Assembly (NCBI GenBank): GCA_937924905.1
Contig: CALDUK010000021.1
Location: forward strand, 1-64,000
DNA: 64,000 bases
DNA from: an uncultured Paracoccaceae bacterium
Lineage (GTDB): Bacteria; Pseudomonadota; Alphaproteobacteria; Rhodobacterales; Rhodobacteraceae
Direction: 5' to 3'
Shown: positions 45,716 to 53,442 of the stretch, in pieces
Layout: each line of letters begins with the position of its first letter
Numbering within the stretch: position 1 is the stretch's first letter
Notes under the pieces: generated by a model
Database searches by the model: none
Seen by the model: only the letters and a program-made list of their open reading frames with translations
Told to the model about the DNA's origin: nothing
Made by a program: the position numbers and the translations under genes

Positions 45716-48105
45716 CCGCCGCCATTCTGACCGCTCTTTTGTCCTATTGGAAACGCCGGCCCGCGCAATTTGCAGCGCTGGTGCTGGGTCTTGCGCTGGC
45801 GACCGCGCTTTGGTCCGGCGTGCAGGCGATCAATGCCGAAGCGCGCAAAAGCTATGACGCCGCCGCCGATGTGCTGGGCGGTGGCGGGCTACGCAACCTT
45901 GTCGATCCCAAAGGCTTGATTTCGCAAGACACGTTCGTGCGTCTCAGACGCGGCGGCTGGCAAGTCAGCCCGGTGGTGGATGGCTGGCTGACCACCGCCG
46001 AAGGCCGGGTGCGCATCCTTGGCATTGATCCGTTCACCGCCCCGCGCGACGGCACATTTGGCGCCGCAGCCGAGACAGGCAACCTGGCCGGTCTAACCGG
46101 CCCCGACGCGCAGGTCTTTTCCAATACCCAAACCGCCGAACGGCTGGCAAACACGGGCGTCCCGCTGCAAATCGACGATAGCGTCGCCCCCGGCATGGCC
46201 ATCGCCGACCTGCGCACTGCGTCCCGTCTGACGGGCAAAACAGGGTATGACCGGTTGATCCTTTTGCCCGATCAGCCGCTGAAACAGACGCCCCTTGCCG
46301 ATCTGGCACCTGACCTGACGATCGAGGCCCCTGCCACGGCAGACGACATCGGACGGCTGACAGACAGTTTCCACCTGAACCTGACCGCCTTTGGCCTTTT
46401 GTCCTTTGCGGTCGGGCTGTTTATCGTCCATGGTGCCATCGGTCTGGCTTTCGAGCAACGACGACCGATGTTCCGCACTCTGCGCGCGCTTGGCGTTTCG
46501 TCGCGAACACTGGTTGTCATCCTTATGGCTGAATTGCTGCTTTTCGCGCTGGCCGCCGGGGCATTGGGCATCCTTTTGGGTTATCTGATCGCAGGCGCGC
46601 TTTTGCCGGGGGTCGCGGCGACCTTGCGGGGCATCTATGGCGCGACCGTTGAAGGCGGGCTGACGCTTTCGCCGGTCTGGTGGCTAAGCGGGCTGGGCAT
46701 TGCTGTTCTGGGCACCGCGCTGGCCGCGCTTTCCAGCCTTTACCAGGTGGCCCGAATGCCACCTTTGGCGCCAGCGAAACCCCGCGCCTGGGAACGGGCC
46801 AGCCAAGGCGCCATTCGCTGGCAAACCCTTGCGGCCTGCGCCTGTTTCACCTTGTCCGCCCTTGCCTATTTGGCAGGCGGCGGGCTGGTCGCGGGCTTTA
46901 CGCTGTTGGGCAGCTTTCTTTTGGGGGCCGCCCTTCTTTTGCCCGGCATACTGCTTGGCATTATCCGTTTTGCCAGCGCAGGCGCACGCACCGCCGAAAC
47001 AGAATGGTTCTGGGCCGACACGCGCCAGCAAGTGCCCGGTCTGGCGCTGGCGCTGATGGCGCTTTTGCTGGCGCTTTCGGCCAATATTGGTGTCGGCACA
47101 ATGGTTTCCAGTTTCCGAGACACGTTCACAGGCTGGCTGGATCAACGGCTGGTCAGCGAACTTTACGTAACCGTAGAAACCAAAGATCAGGCGCGCGCAC
47201 TGGAAGACTTTGTCACCAAGGCCGGGGGCACCGTCCTGCCGATCTGGCACACCGACGGTCAAATCAAAGGCGCGCCCGCTGAAATATACGGCGTCGTTGA
47301 CAACGCGGTCTACCGTGACAACTGGCCGTTGCTGGCCAGCCTGCCCGATGCGTGGGACCGTCTGGCCGCCAATCAAGGCGCGTTGGTCAATGAACAACTG
47401 GCGCGGCGCGAAGACCTGACCCCCGGCGATATGTTAGCCATGCCGGGTGGCTGGGAAACGCCCATCGTCGGGGTCTACAGCGATTATGGCAACCCGCTGG
47501 CCCAAGTGGTCATTCCACTGGCCACGCTGACCCAACGGTTTGAGGCACTGGACCAAAGCGATTTTGGCATCCTGACAGACGACATTCCCGCGATGCGCCG
47601 GGGCCTGCGCGACACCGTCGGCCTCGATGAGGCGCGCATGATCGACCAGTCTGCGCTCAAAGCGTTTTCGCTGGATATCTTCGAACGGACCTTCGCCGTC
47701 ACGGCCGCGCTGAATGTGCTGACGCTTAGCGTGGCGGGGCTTGCTATTCTGACGTCGCTTCTGACGCTGTCTGCGATGCGTCTGCCGCAACTGGCGCCGG
47801 TTTGGGCGATAGGCATGACACGCAAACGACTGGCCTGGCTGGAACTTATCCGCGCGCTGGCCCTGGCCGCATTGACTTTTGTGCTGGCGCTGCCGGTCGG
47901 TCTGATGCTGGCGTGGATTTTGCTGGCCGTTATAAATGTCGAAGCTTTTGGCTGGCGTTTGCCCATGTCGCTTTTCCCGAAAGACTGGGTCTGGCTGGCG
48001 CTTGCGTCGCTGGGCGCGGCCACGCTTGCAGCCATTTGGCCCGCCCGGCAATTGGCGAAACGCCCGCCTGCCGATCTGATCAAGGTTTTCAGCCATGAAC
48101 GTTAA
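45712..48105 (+). CDS. FtsX/MacB-type ABC permease
   Basis: A 797-residue membrane protein with a GTG start. An N-terminal helix (QFAALVLGLALATALWSGVQAINAEA), a large periplasmic region (VLGGGGLRNLVDPKG to about residue 220), a group of three helices (LTAFGLLSFAVGLFIVHGAIGLAFEQ; VVILMAELLLFALAAGALGILLG), further helices in the middle, a second large periplasmic region and a final group of three helices (NVLTLSVAGLAILTSLL; VWLALASLGAATLAAIWPARQL). That is a tandem arrangement of two FtsX units in one chain, as in large lipoprotein- or lipid-extracting permeases. The partner ATPase lies upstream with overlap and the AttH-like protein downstream. Substrate unknown. Confidence 0.88.
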   Translation: MTAAILTALLSYWKRRPAQFAALVLGLALATALWSGVQAINAEARKSYDAAADVLGGGGLRNLVDPKGLISQDTFVRLRRGGWQVSPVVDGWLTTAEGRVRILGIDPFTAPRDGTFGAAAETGNLAGLTGPDAQVFSNTQTAERLANTGVPLQIDDSVAPGMAIADLRTASRLTGKTGYDRLILLPDQPLKQTPLADLAPDLTIEAPATADDIGRLTDSFHLNLTAFGLLSFAVGLFIVHGAIGLAFEQRRPMFRTLRALGVSSRTLVVILMAELLLFALAAGALGILLGYLIAGALLPGVAATLRGIYGATVEGGLTLSPVWWLSGLGIAVLGTALAALSSLYQVARMPPLAPAKPRAWERASQGAIRWQTLAACACFTLSALAYLAGGGLVAGFTLLGSFLLGAALLLPGILLGIIRFASAGARTAETEWFWADTRQQVPGLALALMALLLALSANIGVGTMVSSFRDTFTGWLDQRLVSELYVTVETKDQARALEDFVTKAGGTVLPIWHTDGQIKGAPAEIYGVVDNAVYRDNWPLLASLPDAWDRLAANQGALVNEQLARREDLTPGDMLAMPGGWETPIVGVYSDYGNPLAQVVIPLATLTQRFEALDQSDFGILTDDIPAMRRGLRDTVGLDEARMIDQSALKAFSLDIFERTFAVTAALNVLTLSVAGLAILTSLLTLSAMRLPQLAPVWAIGMTRKRLAWLELIRALALAALTFVLALPVGLMLAWILLAVINVEAFGWRLPMSLFPKDWVWLALASLGAATLAAIWPARQLAKRPPADLIKVFSHER

Positions 48106-49129
48106 AGCCCTGATATGCGTCCTTGCATGCCTTGTGGGCGCACCGGCTTTCGGTCAGGGGTTTGCGGGGTTAGGCCAAGCGGCCGAAGACTATGCCCTGC
48201 CAGACCCGGCCACACGGTTCGCCTTTCCGGACGACCACGGATCGCACCCCGGGTTTCGGATCGAATGGTGGTACATCACCGCCAACCTGACCGACCTCAA
48301 CGGAACAACCTACGGCATCCAATGGACGCTCTTTCGCAACGCGCTTCGCCCCACCGGTCGCCCGGAAGATCAGGCGTGGATGGCCCATGCCGCCTTGTCA
48401 TCGCCCTTGGGACATTTCTCGGCCGAACGGTTTGCACGCGGGGGGACCGGTCAGGCAGGCGTCACCGCCGCTCCGTTTGCCGCCCATATCGACGAATGGG
48501 GCATCAGCGGGCCAGACCTGAATTCAATCCGCGTGACCGCTCAAGGCCCGGAATTTCACTATGATCTGCGCCTGACAGCGACCCTGCCTTTCGTGCCCCA
48601 AGGGCAGCGCGGGTATTCGGTCAAATCCGACGCCGGTCAGGCCAGCCACTATTATTCGCAACCATTCTATACGGTCACAGGCACACTGACCTTGCCCGGA
48701 GGTCCGGTCACGGTTACCGGCCAAGGCTGGCTTGACCGCGAATGGTCGTCGCAACCTTTGGCCGAAACGCAAACGGGCTGGGACTGGATATCGTTGCACC
48801 TGGACACAGGCGACAAGCTGATGGGCTTTCAACTGCGCGACGAAGACAACACCACCTATACCGTCGGCACCTGGATCGCGCCCGATGGCACGCCCACGCC
48901 TTTGACGCCCGATCAGATGACCATGACAGTACTGGCGCAGACCCGTGTCGCGGGCCGCGAAGTGCCCACCGATTGGCGCGTGGAACTGCCGGACCGTTCG
49001 GTCGATATCCGCGTCACCGCAGTTTATCCCGACAGCTGGATGGACACGCTTATCCCCTATTGGGAAGGTCCGGTGCAGGTCAGCGGCACACACTCAGGCG
49101 TCGGCTATCTTGAGATGAGCGGCTATTGA
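48095..49129 (+). CDS. AttH/CrtC-like lipocalin-type exported protein
   Basis: A 344-residue protein of the AttH family, which has a double lipocalin-like beta-barrel related to the carotenoid hydratase CrtC. The signal peptide is MNVKALICVLACLVGAPAFG; the family signature is FRIEWWYITANLTD (WWY) and GYSVKSDAGQASHYYSQPF, then GWLDREWSSQPL. It overlaps the permease gene by 11 bases. The ATPase-permease-AttH order equals the attE-F-G-H locus of Agrobacterium. AttH-like proteins are thought to bind or hydrolyse lipophilic molecules in the periplasm; the substrate is unknown. Confidence 0.88.
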   Translation: MNVKALICVLACLVGAPAFGQGFAGLGQAAEDYALPDPATRFAFPDDHGSHPGFRIEWWYITANLTDLNGTTYGIQWTLFRNALRPTGRPEDQAWMAHAALSSPLGHFSAERFARGGTGQAGVTAAPFAAHIDEWGISGPDLNSIRVTAQGPEFHYDLRLTATLPFVPQGQRGYSVKSDAGQASHYYSQPFYTVTGTLTLPGGPVTVTGQGWLDREWSSQPLAETQTGWDWISLHLDTGDKLMGFQLRDEDNTTYTVGTWIAPDGTPTPLTPDQMTMTVLAQTRVAGREVPTDWRVELPDRSVDIRVTAVYPDSWMDTLIPYWEGPVQVSGTHSGVGYLEMSGY

Positions 49130-49162
49130 TCGCCACGCCAGCTTCCGGCTAGGAATGGCGCG

Positions 49163-51313
49163 ATGGACATGCCCGTTTCCCTGACCCGAGACATCGTTCT
49201 GATTGGCGGCGGCCATACCCATGCGCTTTTGCTGCGCCAATGGGGGATGAACCCTTTGCCGGGCGCGCGGCTTACGGTGATCAACCCCGGCCCAACGGCC
49301 CCTTATACCGGCATGTTGCCGGGGTTTGTGGCCGGGCATTACACGCGCGACGATCTGGACATCGATCTGGTCAAGCTTGCACGGTTTGCAGGCGCGCGGC
49401 TGATATTGGGCTGCGTCACAGGCATCGACCGCGACGCACGGCTGTTGAATGTGCCGGGGCGTCCGCCTGTCGCCTATGACTATGCTTCGGTTGATATTGG
49501 CATCACATCCGACATGCCCGAGATCCCGGGGTTTCGAGACCATGCAATTGCAGCCAAACCGCTGGGCGCGTTTTCCGAACGCTGGCAAGCGCATCTGGCC
49601 GGGTCGCGCGGGCCGGTTGCCGTCATCGGCGGCGGCATCGCGGGTGTGGAACTGGCGCTTGCGATGCGCCATGCTCTGGGCGCACGGCCCGATATTCATG
49701 TGATCGACCGCAGCACGGCGCTGGCCGGTGTGGGCGACAAGGCCGCAATTGCCTTGCGCGCGGCGATGAAGGACACCGGCGTTGCCTTGATCGAAAACGC
49801 CGCTGTCCAAAAGGTGACGGCAGCAACGGTTGAACTTTCAGGCGGGCAAAGCGTGGCCGCCGACCTGACCGTCGGCGCCGCCGGGGCGCGGCCCTATGGC
49901 TGGCTGGAGGAAACCGGGCTGACGCTGCACGACGGATATATCGCGGTCGGGGCCGACCTGCGCGCGGTGAACGACGACCGCATCTTTGCTGTGGGTGATT
50001 GCGCCCATCTGACCGCCGCACCGCGTCCCAAGGCGGGGGTTTTTGCGGTGCGCGCCGCGCCTGTATTGACCCACAACCTAAAAGCCATCGCCGCCGGGCG
50101 CACGCTGAAACCGTTCAAACCGCAATCCCATTACCTCAAGCTGGTCTCGCTTGGCGACAAAGCGGCCCTTGCTGACAAATGGGGCCGCGCTTTGACCGGC
50201 GCTTGGGTGTGGCGCTGGAAAGACCGGATTGACCGCGCTTTCATGGATCGGCTTGCCAAACTGCCGCCCATGGGCCGCCCCTTGCCCGACGTTCGGGCAA
50301 TGGCGGACGACGCGACGACCACACCGCTTTGCGCGGGATGCGGAGCAAAAGTCGGGCCGGACGTTCTTGGCACCGCGCTCAGCCGCCTGCCCACGCCCAC
50401 CCGCGAAGATGTGCTGACCGGCCCGGGCGACGATGCCGCAATCCTTGCCGTTGGCGACGCGCAGCTTGCTATCACTACCGATCATCTGCGCGCCTTTTGC
50501 CACGACCCCTGGACGTTCGCGCGTATCACCGCACTTCATGCCCTTGGCGATCTTTGGGCCATGGGGGCGACGCCGGGAACCGCGCTGATGCATCTAAGCC
50601 TGCCCGATATGTCGCCCGATTTGCAGGCCCGAAGCCTGGCCGAGATGTTGGATGCCGCCCAATCCGTGTTTGCAGAAACAGATACGGAAATCATTGGCGG
50701 GCATACATCGCTCGGGGCCGAGATGACGCTGGGCTTCACGCTGACCGGCACGCTTGTCAGGCCGATCCCGCTGGGTGGCGCTTGGCCGGGCGACGATCTG
50801 ATCCTGACCCGCCCCATTGGCACAGGCACGTTGCTGGCCGCCGACATGACTGGGGCGGCAGACGGCAATCACATCGCTGCGGCGCTGACGCTTATGGGCA
50901 CATCCCAAGGCGATGCGGCGCGGGTGCTGGCGCAGCACGCCCATGCAATGACCGATGTAACAGGTTTTGGTCTTGCCGGTCACGCGCACCGCATGGCCAA
51001 GGCGTCAAACGTTACGCTGGCGCTTGACCTGGCCGACATTCCCATTCTTGAAGGTGCGATTGCGCTGGCAAAGGCCGGGCACCAGTCCTCCCTTTGGCCC
51101 GCGAACCGCGCGGTCCACAAAGGCCCACTGCCCGACACCGCCGAAGCGCGGTTGTTGTTTGACCCGCAAACCGCAGGCGGGTTTCTGGCCGCCGTGCCAC
51201 CGACGGCGAGTAACGGCATGCTGCAGGCGATCCGCGATGCGGGTCATCAGGCCGCACGGATTGGCCGCGTCATCGAGGCATCCACTTACCCGGTCGAGAT
51301 CATCGCAAGCTGA
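49163..51313 (+). CDS. selD: Fused pyridine nucleotide-disulfide oxidoreductase / selenide, water dikinase
   Basis: A 716-residue fusion. Residues 1 to about 340 form a FAD/NAD(P)-binding oxidoreductase of the NDH-2 type (IVLIGGGHTHALLL, AVIGGGIAGVELALAM, DRIFAVGDCA). The rest is selenophosphate synthetase, which makes selenophosphate from selenide and ATP: the essential Cys 393 and Lys 396 are in AGCGAKVG, then GPGDDAAILAVG, TTDHLRAF, MTDVTGFGLAGHAHRM and FDPQTAGG. The second Cys of E. coli SelD (GCGCK) is Ala here, as in many fused forms. The N-terminal part may supply reduced selenium. It faces the 2-selenouridine synthase gene. Confidence 0.93.
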   Translation: MDMPVSLTRDIVLIGGGHTHALLLRQWGMNPLPGARLTVINPGPTAPYTGMLPGFVAGHYTRDDLDIDLVKLARFAGARLILGCVTGIDRDARLLNVPGRPPVAYDYASVDIGITSDMPEIPGFRDHAIAAKPLGAFSERWQAHLAGSRGPVAVIGGGIAGVELALAMRHALGARPDIHVIDRSTALAGVGDKAAIALRAAMKDTGVALIENAAVQKVTAATVELSGGQSVAADLTVGAAGARPYGWLEETGLTLHDGYIAVGADLRAVNDDRIFAVGDCAHLTAAPRPKAGVFAVRAAPVLTHNLKAIAAGRTLKPFKPQSHYLKLVSLGDKAALADKWGRALTGAWVWRWKDRIDRAFMDRLAKLPPMGRPLPDVRAMADDATTTPLCAGCGAKVGPDVLGTALSRLPTPTREDVLTGPGDDAAILAVGDAQLAITTDHLRAFCHDPWTFARITALHALGDLWAMGATPGTALMHLSLPDMSPDLQARSLAEMLDAAQSVFAETDTEIIGGHTSLGAEMTLGFTLTGTLVRPIPLGGAWPGDDLILTRPIGTGTLLAADMTGAADGNHIAAALTLMGTSQGDAARVLAQHAHAMTDVTGFGLAGHAHRMAKASNVTLALDLADIPILEGAIALAKAGHQSSLWPANRAVHKGPLPDTAEARLLFDPQTAGGFLAAVPPTASNGMLQAIRDAGHQAARIGRVIEASTYPVEIIAS

Positions 51314-52341
51314 TCCGACACGTCGCGCGCCAGCGCTTCAACATCGGCCACACCAAGATCCGATGCTTCGACCCTTGCCACCACCCGGCCCGCCCGCGCG
51401 CGCGTCTTTGCATAGCGGGGGTCATAGTGATGCGTGACCAGTTCAACCGCCAGGTCCTGCAGCGCGCCCGCCTCAACCAGCGCCAACCAGTTATCCACCC
51501 GCGCATGGCCCTGAAGCCCGCGCAAACGTTCCAGCCGTTTGGCCAGAAGGCCGGGTTCGACAACCAAATCGACATAGGCCCGCGTCAAATAGGCCGCGCG
51601 GGCGGCAAGGGGGGCGATGACTTCAATCCGGGGTGCGGTTTTCATCGCCTCGAACAGGCGGGGCGGCAGGTTCAGACGTCCGATGCGACTGCTTTCTGCT
51701 TCGACCACCACCGGGCGGGTCGGATCAAGCCGACCGACACGTTCCGCCAGACGGCTTTCGAACCCTTTCTGACTGGGCTGCCCCCCCTGCCCGCCCAGAA
51801 CCGAGCCGCGATGATGCGCCAGCCCTTCCAGATCCAGCACCTGCACCCGCATGGCCGCAAGATGCTGCAAAATCTGGGTTTTGGCTGTCCCGGTATTGCC
51901 ATCCAGCAGCACAATCGGGGCAGGAAACGGTGCGCGATACAGGCACTGCGACACCAAACGCCGATACGTCTGATAGCCGCCGTCCAGCGTTTCCACCCGC
52001 CAGCCGATTTGCGCAAGGATCGAGGCAAACGACCCCGAGCGCTGACCGCCCCGCCAACAATAAACCAACGGCTGCCAGCCACCGTCAAACGCCTGAAGCG
52101 GGCCTTCAAGATGCAAAGCCGCATTGCGGGCCACAAGGGCCGCACCGATCTTGCGCGCCTTGAACGGGTTGTCCTGCACATAGATCGTGCCGACATGGGC
52201 GCGTTCGGCATCTGACAACACCGGCAGGTTGATTGCACCCGGCACATGGTCTTCAGCAAATTCGGACGGCGCGCGCACGTCGATGATCGTATCAAACCGG
52301 GCAGACGTCAGCTCGGACAAATGCGTCAGGGAAAAACTCAT
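51286..52341 (-). CDS. mnmH: tRNA 2-selenouridine synthase
   Basis: A 351-residue rhodanese-P-loop fusion. The rhodanese domain (residues 1-130) carries the active Cys 95 in VYCWRGGQRSGS; the P-loop is LLDGNTGTAKT (residues 146-155), followed by a helical domain. It replaces sulfur by selenium in the wobble base of tRNA-Lys, Glu and Gln, using selenophosphate from SelD. AGGAAAGGGC lies right upstream of the ATG at 52341. The 3' end overlaps selD by 28 bases, convergent, so the two genes can only be expressed together by opposing transcripts; antisense effects are possible. Confidence 0.93.
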   Translation of the reverse strand: MSFSLTHLSELTSARFDTIIDVRAPSEFAEDHVPGAINLPVLSDAERAHVGTIYVQDNPFKARKIGAALVARNAALHLEGPLQAFDGGWQPLVYCWRGGQRSGSFASILAQIGWRVETLDGGYQTYRRLVSQCLYRAPFPAPIVLLDGNTGTAKTQILQHLAAMRVQVLDLEGLAHHRGSVLGGQGGQPSQKGFESRLAERVGRLDPTRPVVVEAESSRIGRLNLPPRLFEAMKTAPRIEVIAPLAARAAYLTRAYVDLVVEPGLLAKRLERLRGLQGHARVDNWLALVEAGALQDLAVELVTHHYDPRYAKTRARAGRVVARVEASDLGVADVEALARDVSDQLAMISTG

Positions 52342-52440
52342 GCCCTTTCCTACCCCGGTCGTCCGCGCGCAGAAAGGCCGCAAAGCTTGACCTTGGCCGA
52401 AAGCTTGCCATGAAGGCGCTGCAACAGTTAGGGCCACGCC

Positions 52441-52665
52441 ATGGCGCGCAAGTTTACCGAAGTATTCGAAGTAAGACACCCGTTCTTCCGTCCCGCCTGG
52501 CGGCGCGCCCTGGCAACGGCGGTTTGCTTTCTGTGGGCTGGTTTTGAAATGTGGAACGACGCACCGATCTGGGCGGCGGTATTCGCGGTCGCAGGCGGCT
52601 ATCTGTTCTGGCAGTTTTTCGTGCGCTTCAAACCGGAAGACTATGAAAAGCACGATCACGATTGA
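52441..52665 (+). CDS. Small two-helix membrane protein
   Basis: A 74-residue protein with two hydrophobic helices (ALATAVCFLWAGFEMW and IWAAVFAVAGGYLFWQFFV) between basic and acidic ends (MARKFTEVFEVRHPFFRPAWRR; YEKHDHD). It is probably an inner-membrane hairpin. No family is recognised. It is divergent from mnmH (99-base shared region) and stands before a ferredoxin gene, separated by 210 bases. Confidence 0.6.
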   Translation: MARKFTEVFEVRHPFFRPAWRRALATAVCFLWAGFEMWNDAPIWAAVFAVAGGYLFWQFFVRFKPEDYEKHDHD

Positions 52666-52875
52666 TCAGCGCCGTCTGGCAAGGGCTTGCTTTGCTGTCA
52701 ATTTTATCGAACACTCGCCTTGCCTTTTGTTAACTTTGGTTGACAGATGGCGCAGCGAACGTGAACCCGCGCCCTATGGAACAGCTTTCCGACGGAAAGT
52801 CAGGGAAACGGTTCATTGAGATAAAGACTGCGGTTGCCCGCATCGCGTAAAGACCCGTGCCGGGAGGCACATGCC
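52666..52875. other. Intergenic stretch with TTGACA and a hairpin
   Basis: 210 bases without a gene between the small membrane protein and the ferredoxin. A perfect TTGACA lies at 52740-52745, but no good -10 follows at usual spacing. CTTTCC-GAC-GGAAAG (52785-52799) is a 6-bp hairpin with a 3-base loop. GGGAGG eight bases before the ferredoxin ATG is its ribosome-binding site. Confidence 0.35.
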
Positions 52876-53166
52876 ATGGATATGCCCGCTGTCCCTCGTA
52901 TCAAAGCGGCTGATACACACCGCCCTCCGGGCGCATTGAACGACGAAGACCTGCTCGAAACCTGTCCGGGCTGCGGCGATTGCGTCGAGGTCTGCCCGCT
53001 GCAAATCATCGAGCTTGACCGATCCCGTCTGCCAGCCCTTTCGGCAGCGAAGGATTGCACGCATTGCGGCCTATGCGTTGATGTCTGCATGTTTGGCGCC
53101 CTTCACCATACGCCCGAAACCCAGCACGGGCTGGCCGAAGTCCTGCGGCTGGAACGCGACGGCTGA
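52876..53166 (+). CDS. Two-[4Fe-4S] ferredoxin-like protein
   Basis: A 96-residue iron-sulfur protein with two cluster motifs: CPGCGDCVEVCPLQII and CTHCGLCVDVCMFGAL. The first is a full CxxCxxCxxxCP motif; the second lacks the Pro after the last Cys. Such proteins (NapF-like or small polyferredoxins) carry electrons in the cytoplasm. The N terminus (MDMPAVPRIKAADTH) is not a signal. GGGAGG lies eight bases upstream of the ATG at 52876. No operon partner is adjacent, so the redox partner is unknown. Confidence 0.8.
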   Translation: MDMPAVPRIKAADTHRPPGALNDEDLLETCPGCGDCVEVCPLQIIELDRSRLPALSAAKDCTHCGLCVDVCMFGALHHTPETQHGLAEVLRLERDG

Positions 53167-53225
53167 TCCGGTTCGGAAATTTTGGTGCAGTGGGGCGGAA
53201 CAAACCAGAACCGCGGACGCTCTCA

Positions 53226-53242
53226 TCGTTTCGACGAAACGA
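53226..53242. repeat. Hairpin palindrome TCGTTTC-GAC-GAAACGA
   Basis: A 7-bp perfect inverted repeat with a GAC loop, downstream of the tRNA-Leu gene (minus strand). Its arms are identical to those of the palindrome at 53273-53290; there is no T run after it. Confidence 0.6.
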
Positions 53243-53272
53243 CTGTCGCCCGGCGGGTTGTTCGGATGTTGC

Positions 53273-53290
53273 TCGTTTCTATCGAAACGA
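53273..53290. repeat. Hairpin palindrome TCGTTTC-TATC-GAAACGA
   Basis: Second copy with the same 7-bp arms and a TATC loop, ending three bases beyond the CCA end of tRNA-Leu. It may help end or process the tRNA transcript, or be half of a two-site protein-binding element; see the findings. Confidence 0.6.
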
Positions 53291-53293
53291 TTG

Positions 53294-53379
53294 TGGTGCC
53301 CGAGGTGAGACTCGAACTCACACGATGTTGCCATCGGGGGATTTTGAATCCCCTGCGTCTACCATTCCGCCACTCGGGC
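53294..53379 (-). tRNA. tRNA-Leu (anticodon CAA)
   Basis: An 86-base class II tRNA including an encoded CCA. The acceptor stem is GCCCGAG with CTCGGGC, then A and CCA. The anticodon stem GGGGA/TCCCC encloses TTCAAAA, giving anticodon CAA, which reads UUG codons. The extra arm (GATGGCAACATC) forms a short stem as expected for Leu, and the T-arm has GTTCGAGTC. All features fit a functional leucine tRNA. It lies between the ferredoxin and mfd. Confidence 0.95.
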
Positions 53380-53391
53380 GCACCGCCGCCT

Positions 53392-53420
53392 GAATAAGGG
53401 ATTGCGGCCACCTTGGGCAA
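53392..53420 (-). promoter_or_regulatory. Probable tRNA-Leu promoter
   Basis: On the minus strand TTGCCC (53415-53420) and TTATTC (53392-53397) are 17 bases apart, ending 13 bases before the tRNA 5' end. The spacing and distance suit a tRNA promoter. Confidence 0.6.
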
Positions 53421-53442
53421 GGCGGAAAATGCGTCTTTTGAT

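Noticed and set aside
49163..51313. SelD as evidence for selenocysteine use in this organism
   Set aside because: SelD is next to MnmH, which uses selenophosphate for tRNA; no selA, selB or tRNA-Sec is in the window, so selenocysteine cannot be claimed.
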